64,000 nt of DNA from Leucaena leucocephala. Its lineage: Eukaryota; Streptophyta; Magnoliopsida; Fabales; Fabaceae. Under the pieces are notes generated by a model. That model searched no databases, was not told the DNA's origin, and worked only from the letters and a program-made list of their open reading frames with translations. The stretch covers positions 3,911,001-3,975,000 of the forward strand of contig CM073549.1 of the NCBI GenBank assembly GCA_037074615.1, in the 5' to 3' direction. Within the stretch, counting starts at the first letter, position 1, and each line of letters begins with the position of its first letter. Shown piece after piece: positions 23,352 through 36,137 of this stretch. The translations under genes were made by a program, and so were the position numbers.

Positions 23352-24783
23352 TGAACAGAATCCTAGTAACAAGACGATGACATTTTAATCATTACCTTAC
23401 ATTGTTGCAGGTAGTGGGACTGCCACTATGCAACACCCAAAACACAAAGGTGAGAATCCATAGAATTTGATTCTGCAAGCAACAGAATATGAGAAATGTG
23501 ATTAACACTATAACTTATAATCTTTTCTTACCCTCTCTTTGATTGCAGCATTAGTCCACCAACCTATGTAAGCCCACCAAGTGCTATTATGACTCCAACA
23601 ACTCCGACCACGACGACAATGCCAGGTGGCGGATCGACAGACTTTGGTTTGGAGACAACAGAAAGCCCCAACTCAGCCACATCACCTTCTTCTTCCTTGC
23701 TTTCGTTGTTCACCACATTTACCATCTGGTTCTTCCTTCTGGTGCCAAATCACACCAAGATGAAAAAAAGATTCAATTTTTCTTCTTGGGATACTCTGCA
23801 ACTCGCTTATTCACTCATTTTTCTTCATGGGAAGCAGAGAATCACATCAACAGTGCCATATTTGTTATGGAAGAATTCTTAGTCAGACTCAATCTATCGA
23901 AGATGAATAGATTAAATCAGTTATGAATAGAGAAATATGTATTCATGTCAACATTAGTTCAGACTGAAAAGTTGTGTCTGACATGTGCATGTCTCTTTTT
24001 GTTTAATTGGTCTATGTTGTCTTTTGATATGTTAGGTCTAGTTAAGAATCTTTCTTTCTTATTTAAAGTCGTGCTGTCAAAACTGATGCTATTTTTCATC
24101 GTTTAGTACCCTTTAGTTTTGATCATTAAGCAAACAGAAGTTGTAGAATAAAAAAGATACTAGGTTGTTGAAGAAAATTTTCTGCAGTATTAGCGTAATA
24201 AATTACTGAATAATAGTCTTCCATTTAGAATTTTTGTAAGCCTTGAAACTCTTGTCATCTATCCTTCTGTTTAATAAATGAAGTACGTTAGTTACATTCA
24301 ACAGCTTGCTAAAATCAAGTTACAAAATTATCAAGACATGTCGAAAGGCTTAAATACTTCTTTGTCCTTTTTCTTTTTTCACTTACTCCTAACTTCTGTA
24401 GATGCTCTGCTAATTAATCATGAATTATATGATTGCTTAAGCAGAAAAATTAGCCTATTAATGTCTGTTAAGCTCTCCATTTAACTCAATCATCCATGTT
24501 TGAGAGTTCAAGTTCCTCAATGTTAAGTCAGGAAGTCAAGCAAAATTGAGTTGAAAAACTGGATTTCACAAGTCTGAATCATACTCTTTCTATCCATTTT
24601 CTTTCTCCCTTGTCAATAGCTGTTCGGCCATTCAACAGTCAAGTACATTTAGGGCTCAACACACACACACCCAACAACTGCATTTTCATATCGTCAAATG
24701 ATCTCTCTTGCCAGGTTCTAATCAATTGTGTAAAAAGCTATGCATCCTCGGAATCCTAACTTCAGAATTTGGTAGTACTTTCT

Positions 24784-24879
24784 AGCCTAGTGGCATAAAA
24801 TCTCTCCCATTAGTGAGAGGTCGTAAGTTCGATCTCACTTATATCTCAAGTTATTGGTATATACCCCTCTAATTCAAAA
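24784..24879 (+). mobile_element. Short tRNA-derived SINE with 20-bp target duplication
   Basis: agaatttggtagtactttct occurs exactly at 24764-24783 and 24880-24899. The 96 bp between have an A-box-like tagcctagtggc, a B-box-like agttcgatctc and a short A-rich end (aattcaaaa). The perfect flanks suggest a fairly recent insertion. Confidence 0.85.
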
Positions 24880-25249
24880 AGAATTTGGTAGTACTTTCTG
24901 TATTGATATGATAAAAAGAAAGTAAACCGTTCTGATGTCAAAGGGAAAGGAAAAAAAAAATCTGTCTTAAATTTATTTTGAAGTTAAATTATTTCATGGA
25001 AATATATGTTGTCATTTATGCAGATAGGTGAAATGTGAAAGAATAGCTTGCAGATAAAACTACTCATACAAAGAATAACATTACAACAATAATTATAAAT
25101 TCTTGTAGCCTTGGTTGGATGGTGTAGGGTTAGCTATTCGCCTATTATACACATCAGCCATATACACATCTATGTATTATTCTGGATCACTCTCTTAGAA
25201 AACATGAATGCATGAATGTAGAAGATCTAATTTAAAAATAGTCCTCACA

Positions 25250-25416
25250 ACTACAACAAACACTATCCCACTAAGTGGGATCGACTATATAGATTGTAAG
25301 TGGGCCAATGTACTCTATCAACAACTAAAGATTTAGTTGTTGATAGAGCACATTGGCGCTGTGCGATCTATGTAGTCGACCCCACCTAATGGGATAATGT
25401 TTATTGTTGTTGTATG
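25250..25416. repeat. Fold-back repeat (palindrome) of the CAACAA / CCCACTAAGTGGG family
   Basis: Two arms of roughly 80 bases mirror each other around acaactaaagatttagttgt at about 25321-25340. The outer ends are ctacaacaaacactatccca and its near complement. A related half-copy lies at 52554-52641. It could form a long hairpin if transcribed. Confidence 0.75.
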
Positions 25417-25714
25417 AAATATTTTTAGCAAGGGCAAATTCTCCATGATCTCTAACACAGACTTATCCAGAAAAAAACTTAGATATTTACAGATTTAGAA
25501 TATGACACTTTCTCCAAGTGTGATTTGAAGTCTTGCACCATGACTCAGACAAGAGTCAAATGCATTTTGAAGACTATACAACTTCATTTTTTAGATACAA
25601 TGCTTCATAGTTGAACCCAGGATAAAAAATCAGTGCTTCCAGAGATCAGCCGGTCCCCAAGTGGGGTTAGAGACTTATTTGCTGATGACTATGAGGAGCA
25701 TCAGATGAACAAAT

Positions 25715-28700
25715 CTAAGGCAACATGCTCGTCTCTACTGCTTGAAAAATCCTCTGCCTTTCTTTTCTTGTTCTAAGTTGAATATCAATGAGGAAGTAAC
25801 ACTTGTTTTGTTCTCTTACATAGTGAACATGGCCATTCATCTTAATGAGGATTTTTCTTGACATGTATAGCCCTAGACCTTCCTGTGTGGTCCATTGATT
25901 ACCGCCTTCAAACATTTCCTGAAGAATTTCAGAAGGAAGACCTTGACCAGCATGGGTGATTCTGCATCGAAAGGATAACAAAATGAGACTTTATTCTCTG
26001 CAAATCATCTGATATGACCATCACAATAAAGGGACGCAAAACTATGATAGGAATCACCAACTCATGATTTTGATTTGATAGCCCCAGTGTAGGCTTACTT
26101 GAATTTACATAGGCATGTCATTCTAGGAAGGAGGTACATACAAGTAATTACAATTTTGTGAAACTGCTAGAAACATCTTTTAGACATTTTCTACTTTCAG
26201 CCTATTTTAGAAAAACGTTTCCAATGGGATATTTTCTCTTCAACCTCACCAAGAACATTTTCACTTACATTTTCAATGGAAATGAGAACAGGAAATATCA
26301 AACCAAATAGACTCTTAAATATCTTGAACTCAGAACTTTTATATAATATAATGGCAAATCGCTTAAGCAGATTAGCAACCAATTAACCATCTGTGCTGAT
26401 CATCAGATCAAAACAAGGGTCATTTTGAGTACCTGAACTGCAGATGAATAAACTCGATTCCATCCTGTATTATCTTCAGCCCAGGTGAAATCTTTATTTC
26501 TACCCAGCCACTGGGAGATGGTGTGTGGCAGACCACATTCATCAAAAAGTCAGACAAGACCACTTGAAGCCTTATTTGATCACCGAATAGAGTAAGTGTT
26601 TTGATTTCATCAGGAATTTCATGAAAGAGCTGCAGGTTTCTTTCTCTTATCAAGATCATGACTTGACTGACAACGGCATCTAGGATATTTCCCAGAAGAA
26701 ACTCCTCCATTTTTAGCTGTAAAGTTCTGCAATATTAGGCATTGCATGTGAGAAACTTTGGAATACTGTTAGTCTTTTATATAAGTATTTACAAAAATAA
26801 AAATATTGCATTGCTAGTAGATAACGATGCCTTGAACATCAGTGATAAGTAGTGATGAAAGGAAAGTACATTCTTATACAGAGAATCTATGCAGGGTAGA
26901 GAGCAACAAGAGACACTTACCCTTCATCAATACTTTCAAAATCCGCATCCTCAATAATTGCCATAATTTGTCTCTCACAAGCATTGCTAGTATCAAGAAA
27001 TTGTTTCTGATTTTCTGAGACAGCTGTATTTTGTAGGAGTTTTTGTGTGAAAAGCATACCATTTAAAGGATTCTTTATCTCTTGTAGTATATAACCTAAT
27101 TCCCTAAATTCAGAAAGCCTTCCCCTGCATTCTGGCCTTTGTTCTTCTGAGGGCCGATGCAGGTCTGGTGGTACAATCTGCAAGAAACAGAAACAGCCAA
27201 CTATTTTACCACTTGCATCAATCCTCTTGTTCACTGTCAAGAACACCTCCACAAGTTCCTCGTTTCTATTAAAAAATCTAATTGGAAACTTCTCAGAATC
27301 TTGGCCACTGATTCCTTGATACAAAATAATCGTGAAACTAGTAAGTGTATTTTGACCTTTTAACCGACATAAATCACCAAAGATCTCCCCAGGAAGCATT
27401 TTCCCAATAACTTCATCTCTCTTCCAACCAGTTAGCCTTTCCATGGCTGCATTCCATTCAGAGCAACAGGCATTCTCATCTGAAGCAAATATGGGTGGAA
27501 TTAGTGGGTTGGGACTCTGTATGATAGCTTTGTAATCACCTTCCAACTTGATAAATTTATCCAGAACAAATTTCTCATTAGTGATGTCTTGACCCACAAA
27601 GCAGACCCCAACAACAGAATATTTGTAATCCCTACTTATGCAGGCGTTGGCCATTATATATACAACTGATTTTTGCTGATGCGGACCAAAGTGTTTCAAC
27701 TTCAACTCAACATTTTTGTCCTCCTGACCTGGAGCATAAACGATTGAATTATTAACCATAGTATTGTACAAATGAAACTTGCGTAGGAATCAGCTATATT
27801 TTTCTTCAATAAAGGTAGAAAGATAGTTTTGAATTGAAGAAATAAAAAGTAAAATAAACATGCAAATCAAATCCAAGTCATCATGGTTAACACTAGTGAC
27901 TTATTTCAACATTCATCCACAACAGTCAGTAGAAAATATTTGAGAAGTATTAAGCTTTCCAGAGTCTCCGAAGTCACTCATGGGATAATCAGTTGGAAAA
28001 TGGGAAGTCTCGGATAAAGTATCTTGATTTTGCACTTGCATAGCCAGCAGAAATGCTGCTAAGCCAATGATGAGAATATATGCAATGAAGAACAGAAAGA
28101 ACAAGTCAACTGGTCAAAATGAATAGTTAATTTAAGAAGTTTAAGAGAGTTAGATTAGGCAAAACAGAATAAACCTTGAAGTTTACAAGGAAGAGAGGGC
28201 CCCCTGTATCTTGTCACCAATATATGAATCTATTCATACTAAATTAATTCAATAGCTTTTGGCTACCAAGTCAGATGGTCAGGCTACTTATGGTTATAAC
28301 TAAGTTTCTTGAATCGAATACTTCATATGACCATAAAGGAATTAGATTCTAAAGATGACGCCTCGACCTAGTGGTGATGCAAGGCAATTAATCATATATC
28401 CCATGGCATTCAACTTTGATACTAATGTCATAACTCAAGGTTTTCAAGATTGAACAATTTTAGAAGAAAAGATTTACCTTCCAGAGCTCTTTTCAGAATA
28501 TTATCAACAGTTTCCCGTGAGTCCTCAACGACGACTTCATTTACAAGGGATTGTCCCATAGCTTCACTGGTTTGCAGACCTGTCAGTTCAGCAATTTTGG
28601 TATTCCACCCATTGATTATACCATCCGAATCAACCCCAAAAATTGGAACTGTTGCCGTTTCGATCAATCTAACCATTTCAAACGCCACTGAACTGAGTTC

Positions 28701-30536
28701 TTCTATCCCATTCCCACCCATATCAGTGTCCTCTTGCTTCACATGAGTTAGAGTCTTAGGACCACAGTTCTCTGCATCTTGCAATGAATCTCTCATTATA
28801 AGCTGTAATGAGTGAATAGCATTGATTTCTGACGCTTCCCATGGCACACTTTTGCATTTTACTACTTCAAGAAATGCTTTAAATGAAAGTCTAGGGTTCA
28901 TCTTTCCTCCATCATCTTTATCCTCTGGGTGGTGCTTGGCTCCTCCCCATTTGATTTCCTTAGCTGTATGAGACCTGAACCAGAACAAGAAATCTCTTGA
29001 ATTGATTCTTGCAGTTGCCATGCCACAAACTGCATCCCCCAGTGAAGCAGCATCCGGGTAACCGGCATCAGCCAAACTATCTGTGCTCAAACCAGTTGAG
29101 TCCCCATGACTACTAAGTAGCCATTCTGCAATATCCTTTACTTGTGATTCTGTTGGGGTTGTGCCTAACAGCCAACAGTTTCCACCAAAAAGCAGAGCAG
29201 CACCGTCACACTTCACAAGATCCATGATGCTTGGAGATTGAGTAGCAATACTAAAAGGAGCATCACGGAGAAGCATATCACATAGCAAGTTTTGGGTTTT
29301 AAGAGTTCTCTTCTCTGCCATCTGTGATGCCAATTGCATCTCCATGTAAAGCTGAAGTCCAAAAGCCTGCATTAGGAACTCACAAGCATAGCGCAGCGGG
29401 AAAGGGACATGACGCGGTGAAGTGTGGTGACAAACAAGCAAACCCCATAGCTTTGTGGTATCATTTCCATTGACAATAACAGCCATAACCAGAGAAGCAA
29501 TTGAACCCATGTTTTCCATGTACTGTGCATGACATTGATGTGGAGCCCTAAGGGTAGAATTGACCAAGCAGAGAGGCTGCCTTAACCCTTCACTTTGAAT
29601 CACCTTAACTGGTTTTGCATGGCAATCACAAATCATCCTTACCCGGTTCTGCTTGAACAAGAAGCGAGCAGCTTGAGGGATATCCGTGGCAGGGTAATGC
29701 AAACCCAGAAAGGGATCTAAATCTGATCTTCTGATTTCAGATACAACCTCCCCATGATCATCCTTATGGAACTTATATACCATAACCCTGTCATATCCAG
29801 TGAGCTTTTGAACTTCTTCAACAACAGTATCACACAAAGCTCCAATATCTCCCCCAGGAACAGATTGCAGCCTTGAAATTGCCCGTACGGCTAGTTTCTG
29901 AGACTGCATGGCGCCAGCAAGTGACAATGCATGATCACTAGACCTTGCAGGCTCCAAATCAATTACAATTCCCACATCAATTCGATGCATTATAGCATAA
30001 AAAGGCTTCTGGGTTGTTCTGGAACAGACCCAAATGGGATTCAGAAGCGAAATTTCCCTCGACGCCGCAGCTTTTGCAAGGGAAGTCCCAGAAGAAGGCG
30101 TGAATAGAGTAGTAGCATCAACTCCAATCAGACTAACAAATCGTTTTGAATGAGATTTTCCATTTAAACCCAACATTTCAAAACAAGTCTCACTGTACCC
30201 AATAATACGAAAAGTGGGTTCTTCAATCGCAAGCATACAACCAAATGGCTGAACAAGACCACCTCTTTGGATTCTCGACAAGTAAGCCGTCATTTTCTCG
30301 TCCGACACGGATTTCGGAGCATCAAGAACCGACCTCGAGTAATCGAACGACTTGCCCGACACACCAGATTGCTCATACTCAGCCAAAATCCCTGCGTCAG
30401 CACTGTACTGAGCAATTGCTTTGTCTTTATCGGAAATTCTAGCACTCGCCTTCATGTTACTCGCAGGTGAAACTGAAAAGGAAGAAGAAGACGAAGTCGC
30501 GTCCTTCTCTATCTCTCTACTTCCTTTGCTCATCAT
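25715..30536 (-). CDS. PHYE: Phytochrome E
   Basis: Four exons (30536-28478, 27728-26921, 26726-26433, 25961-25715) total 3408 nt, or 1135 residues. Domain order is N-terminal extension, PAS (about 70-190, [13 protein letters not shown]), GAF with bilin-binding Cys335 in [13 protein letters not shown] ([13 protein letters not shown]), two PAS domains ([35 protein letters not shown]) and a histidine-kinase-related domain. Sequence follows PHYE closely, e.g. [20 protein letters not shown], and lacks the phyB N-terminal Gly/His run. Phytochromes are red/far-red photoreceptors that move to the nucleus on activation and signal through PIF factors; PHYE acts in shade response, flowering and germination. 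In the kinase-like domain the expected phospho-His block reads [11 protein letters not shown], with no His, as in other PHYE. The residue before the bilin Cys is Gln, where Gly is usual in phyB/E. The 5' exon start is the first in-frame ATG pair. Confidence 0.97.
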
Positions 30537-32172
30537 CTTATGATAAAGCCTCTGGTTCTTCCAAGGGTTTCTGATTCTCCTTCACTCAGAAACTCACGAG
30601 GGTATTGAAGCTAAAAGGATCTTTATAAATATAACCCCACATGGTTCAGAAGTTTCTGTGATATGGGTGGATTCCATATTGAGGATTGCTTGCACACGTC
30701 GTTATCATCTTGTAGCTTGTGGTTTACGTGCTGCTTAAAATCGTTTAAGCACGCGTATCTGGGTATGGAATAGCAATAGCAAAAGCAAGGACATGTATCA
30801 TACTAGGTAATATATGATATGATATGATAGTGTCTGTGTAGAAAATATTGAAATTTGAAGAGGAAACAAAGCTTTATTCCTGAAAGCAAACGCAGGTCTG
30901 TGTTTAGATCATGCAAAATTCGACTGTCATGTGTTTCCCCGGTTCGTATTTATGATGTCTAGTCATAGACCTGTAAAGTTATTTTAACACTATTTTAATA
31001 GACTCAACTAACTGTACGGATGGATAAAAAGAAAATTTAATACTTTTTCTCTCTCTAGATATGAAACCCATTTTGAAATCAGAATTACTAAGAGAATAGT
31101 TCAACGGAAAATCTTAAAAAAAATATCACGTGCGATTCTGAAATTTAAAAAAAGTATGTGAATTTATAAAAGAATAAAATTCTTATAAATATTAATTTAA
31201 GATTTTAATATTTATTAAAAAAATAAAATTATTTTAGGACTACATAAATAATAAAATTGATAATACGTGTAATTATTTTAACTATTTTGATAAAAAATTG
31301 ACTATATCTTTTGACAAGATTTGAGAGTAGTTATATTTTTTTCACAAATATTTAAATTTTAAATTAATAGTGATACTCAATTTATTATTTTATATATTTG
31401 TATTTCTTTCTTAAAATTTCAGAATTTAAATAATATTTTTTTAAAATTTTTAATAGTTTAAAGTTGATTTAAGATCTATCTTTTTTTTTATTTCTTTTCA
31501 ATTCTTACCTTAATTAATGGTAGGAATGATTTACACAATTTTAAATATTCTTTTATTATATTATCATTCTGGTCATATATATATGAGTCACTTGTATTTC
31601 ATTTCCACATACTAAAAAATACATTAAAATTGATAAAATTTTTACATTTATCCTTATTAAAAAATATATTATTAATTACTCTACAAATAACTTATATTTA
31701 AGATTAAATTTTTTCTTACAAATGGCTTACATATAAGATAATATGTTATGTTTATATAATTATTTGATATAATTATATTAAAGTATTATTAGGTTTAATT
31801 AAAAATATGATGTAGAACACTTAATTAGATATATTTGCATCAGAATAACACTCTTAAAAGGATTTTTCCATTCAAGTTTTATACATCAACTTTACTTATT
31901 GGGGATGAGTTTCTTCCATGCAAATTAATCATCGTTGGTTAAAAACAATCTTTTAAGCCACATGACTCTTAAAAACAATAGCTATTTTTTTTGTATAAAT
32001 TTTTTTTAAAATAAGTTGGATAATTTACGATCATTTTATTTTAAGCGATACTAATATCGAGTAAAATGGGCTATCAATTATTATTAGACATAAACTTAGA
32101 TACCTAAAAATTATGATGTCTTCCTAAATATCATGACTACAACTACATACTCAACACAATAACTTTTTTTTT

Positions 32173-32350
32173 ACCCACCTAGTTTACCGGAGTTTTACCT
32201 CGACTATATCTAGATCCGAGCCTCGTCGCGCACTTGGCTATGGTAGATGAATCTTCCAACGGGAATTTTCTGTATACGCCAATGCTCAAACTCGAAACCT
32301 CACTTAAACTATACCGAGCTACTTATAATTCAGACTAACCCCTATTAGTA
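32173..32350 (-). mobile_element. SINE, copy 1 of a local three-copy family
   Basis: It reads on the minus strand from ctaataggggttagtctgaa through a B-box-like region to a ggtgggtaaaaaaaa tail. It aligns over its length with copies at 34316-34490 and 35963-36137. A short acaataact flanks both sides as a possible duplication. It is the most diverged of the three. Confidence 0.75.
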
Positions 32351-34103
32351 AAACAATAACTATTTAAATGGGACAGCCAGCCTTTTTTTTTCCCAATATG
32401 GAACAGACAATTATTGTTTGATGATTTGAATTTTTTTCACTACCCTAGTGGAGTACATGGGCCCATGTCTCTTATGTTTCTCTCTGTTACAGATATTCTG
32501 CAACATTAACAAAATCAAATGCACTGTTAAAATGAAAAGGTTGTATAAATAGTTAACAATACTTCTTGGGAAAATTGGGAGAAAAAACCCTATTAAATTT
32601 TTATTTTTAAAAGTGACTAAATCAAAGTATTAATCCTCCGTCTGACAAAAATTATAGAGTATCACTTCTTTATATGTATTAATACTTTATTGAATAAATA
32701 TTTTCTATTAATAAAATTAAGGAAGTTAAATTTAAAGAATTAAATTTTTTTTAAATTTAAATAACTAAGATAAATCTTAATATAAAATATAAAAAATTAA
32801 ATATATAGTTTAATCTAAAAGAATATTGGGTCTGTACGAAATATTGGGTTTGTATAAGGAATATAATTATAAAAAAATTTTAAAAAATTATCAAATGATT
32901 GTAAAATTTTATGAGATTTGGGATTAATTTTTTCGAACTGTGAAATGACAAAAGTATCTTTGAGAAAAATACTTCTATTGTTAATTTTTTTTACCCCCAA
33001 TTGTTATTTCTTTCTCCAAAAATTGTCATTCTTATTATTTGAATTAATATTTTTTTTTCTTGTTTGAGTCATTTTTTTCTATGGAGTTATCATTTCTCTT
33101 ACTTAAGTTATTTTTTTTAAGGATAATTCTATCATTTCACAATTCAAAAAAATTAATCACAGATCTAATAGAATTTCACAATCGTTTAATAATTTTTTAG
33201 AATTTTTTTATAATTAGATTATGTGTATGAAACTTAAATATAATTTTTCATTATTTTAAAGGGCTCAACAAACTTGTGATAAGAAGTAGACTTAACTAAC
33301 TGTACGGATATGTAAAAAAAATTAATACTCTTTCTCCGCCTAAATAGCCAAAAATATACTTTGTTCATCTGACTTTTTATGAAATTATAATTTAATCCCT
33401 TAATTTATAAATTTTCTAATCTAACAGCTAAATATCAAATTATACTTTATCTTAATTATTATTATTTTTCAAAAAAAATAAATGTAATATACAATATCAG
33501 TATTTGATAATATTTTATTAATATTTAAAACTTTAAATATGGCATTTTTATTAATAAAACTAATGTGAGATGTCAGATTAAAAAACCTAAAAGAATACTT
33601 TATAAAATTAAGAGATTAAAATAAATATTATATAAAATCGAAAGGATTGATAGTATAATTTTGAAGCCTAAGTATAAAACTCATTTTTGAAATTAGGAAT
33701 ATTAAAATATTTAAAATTAATTAATATGAAATATATAATTTTTTAAATTCTTCCTTTACCCATATATATATATACACACATACCTACATGTGCGTGTATA
33801 TATTTAAGAAATTTTTTATCAATAAAATAGTTATAATACAAATAATAATAAAGGATATTTTAAAAAATTAATATATATATATATATTTTATAAATAATTA
33901 ATTTAACTAATTTATATAATATTTATAAATTAGTTGTTTGAAGAATCAAACTCTTGGCTATGCTATATTCAAAATAGACATAGCTTGGTGATTGAAAAGA
34001 TTCATATAAATGGACAAAGTAGAAAAGGGACAATATGTAAAATCATAAAAAAGTGTTGAGTGCTCGACCACATATATTTGTGAACCTTAATCTTTCCACA
34101 TTG

Positions 34104-34128
34104 CAACACACACACACACACACACACA
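34104..34128. repeat. (CA)n microsatellite
   Basis: A run of about twelve CA units. A CT-rich microsatellite-like run lies nearby at about 34208-34236. Confidence 0.9.
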
Positions 34129-34315
34129 TTTATATAAGTATATGGACACGACATCGCTGTCCTCATATGTTGGGGCACTTGGTGTGGCATTTTCAAAGGG
34201 ACACTTCTCCTTTTTCTCTCTTTCTCTCTCTCTCTATTGACTATGTCCATTGTCTGCCCAGCACTCCCTCGTGGAGGGACTAGACATATTATTATATATC
34301 TTTTTGATTTATTAA

Positions 34316-34490
34316 CGTCTTAGTGATAAACGGCTCAGTATCGCTTAAATGAGGTCTCGAATTCGAGCCTTGGCGTATGCAGAAAATTTTTATTGGGAGA
34401 CTCACCTACTATAGCCAGGTGCGCGACACGGGTCAGATCCGGATGTAGTCGGGACAAAGCTTCGATGAATTAGGTGGGCAACTAAAAAAA
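34316..34490 (+). mobile_element. SINE, copy 2 of a local three-copy family
   Basis: On the plus strand: gtgataaacggctcagtatc, B-box-like gaattcgagcc, then ggcgtatgcagaaaatttt, cgcgacacgggtcagatccg and a ggtgggcaactaaaaaaaa tail. Its orientation is opposite to copies 1 and 3. Target duplication is not clear. Confidence 0.8.
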
Positions 34491-35914
34491 AAATTTCTTC
34501 CTGCTTTTAATCATAATTCATAAAAAATTAAGGGAGGAAGTTATATCTGTGCATGTTGGGGAAAAAAAATCTGTGCATTCATTATATCTACAAAGGTTGG
34601 AACTTATAACCATATACTTAATTAAAAAATTAAGGGAGGAATTTGGTATCTTTGAACTACAAAGCCCCAACTATTGATAAAATATAAAGTTTGAGACTTT
34701 AAGTAAAAATAAAGGATCTAAGCTTGATATGGATCTTCTTGCAATAATCTCACCATACATGTATTATTCTTATACTTATATATGAATTAAATAATTAATT
34801 TATAAAAATTTAAAAAATTAATTAAGTTAAATATTTATAAAAAATAAATATTAATTTCTCTTAAAATAAATAATATATTTAATCATTTGTATTGAAAATA
34901 CTTCCTGATAAAAAACTTTAATAAGTATAATTGATAGGTTTGTATTAGAAAAAAAATATAAAATTAAAAAATAAAATATATTAAGATATTTAACATATTA
35001 AATATGTCGGTAGTTAAAAATTTCTTATTATCTTCCTTTCCATCCCAAACAGTTCTTCCTATCGAGGGCATGAGCCAGCACCAAATTTACAACTTTGACT
35101 TCAATTATTTGCTTAATAAATGCTAAGACTTAAAGAGTATCCTAAGACAATAATTAAAGATTAATCTCACTTCAATTATTTTCTTAATTAAATTCTCTTT
35201 ATATAAAGTTGTTAGAAATCGAAATCAAACCTCCAATCAAATGACAAATCAAATTAGAAATCGAAATCAAACTTCTAATCAAAAGACAAAAAACCTTATC
35301 TCCTATAACAATAATAGATACTAGGCAGCACTATACATCTATTATGATTCGTCAAAGGATTTAGTCTCAATCAAGAATATGATAATTGAAAATTCATTAT
35401 TTGTTTTAAATTAAATTATTGTTGTTATAAATGAATATTAGTTTGTTTAAATGTTAAGTTATAATTCTATTTTTTTTTATTTCTATATTATGATGTCTTA
35501 TTTTAAGATTTATAACTTAAAAAGATTTTCGTCTTTCTGAATTAGTAATCTTTTTAATATTTGAATTTACGTTCATCTAGCTTGTTGGTGTTAAGTTATA
35601 ATTCTTTTAATTTTTTTTTCATGTTTTATATAATATTTTAATTCATATTTGATGTTAAAAGTATATATACATCAATTAATTCAATCACGGTTTAAATCAG
35701 TAAATCTTAAATCAATTCTTTGCATCCGAACTTTGACCAATTGACCGGTTCAATTTTACAATAGTTAAGTAGTTATGAATGAGTTTGAACGAACATAATT
35801 TTACTTTTGTACAAAATTATAATTTTTTTATACTTTTGCTTTTCATTTCAACAATAACTTTTCCCACCCTTTTTGAGTTTTTGTTTTCTTAAAAAAAATT
35901 CTGCCAATAACCTA

Positions 35915-35952
35915 AAATAATAATAATAATAATAATAAATAAATAAATAAAT
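35915..35952. repeat. (AAT)n and (AAAT)n microsatellite
   Basis: A run of ATA/AAT triplets passes into AAAT units directly beside the tail of SINE copy 3. Confidence 0.85.
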
Positions 35953-35962
35953 GTTTCTTCTT

Positions 35963-36137
35963 ATTTTTCTTTTTGTTGCCCACCCGATTCGACTACATTC
36001 GAATCTGACCCGTGTCGCGTACTTAGCTATGGTAGGTGAGTCTCTTAACGAGAATTTTCTACATACGCCAAGGCTCGAATTCAATACCTCGCTTAAGCGA
36101 TACCGAGCCGTTTATCACTCGAACTAACCCCGCTAGT
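35963..36137 (-). mobile_element. SINE, copy 3 of a local three-copy family
   Basis: It reads on the minus strand, head at 36137 and A-rich tail at 35963. The flanks carry a 14-bp duplication with one mismatch: aaatgtttcttctt at 35949-35962 and aaatatttcttctt at 36138-36151. The body matches copy 2 closely, including the cgcgtacttagctatggtag segment. Confidence 0.85.

Larger units (their letters stand above)
16100..23882 (+). pseudogene. X8-domain (carbohydrate-binding module 43) GPI-anchor type gene with two frameshifts
   Basis: The exon at 22500 encodes VVTAKLLTDEEHQEE, a Pro/Thr/Asn-rich linker, then an X8 domain beginning [17 protein letters not shown]. Plant X8 proteins bind callose (1,3-beta-glucan) at the cell surface, often at plasmodesmata. 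A likely signal-peptide exon ends at 16150 (LLILIFVSELSGLCDG); its phase fits the 22500 acceptor exactly, giving a 6349-bp first intron that holds the nested transposons. No start ATG is evident; one candidate exon begins at 15925. Later exons are 22500-23043, about 23411-23449 and 23550-23882, the last with SPNSATSPSSSLLSLF and a hydrophobic tail like a GPI signal. Two lesions break the frame: a GATT duplication at 22886-22893 inside X8, and one missing base near 23416-23421. The ORF also runs past the expected GPI tail. It is either a recent pseudogene or carries sequence errors. Confidence 0.72.

Noticed and set aside
28340..28440. Possible SINE fragment in PHYE intron 1 (cctcgacctagtggtgatgc)
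   Set aside because: Only an A-box-like stretch is present; no B box, tail or target duplication.
34316..34490. tRNA-like A and B boxes
   Set aside because: No cloverleaf or acceptor stem forms; the sequence is a SINE head, not a tRNA gene.
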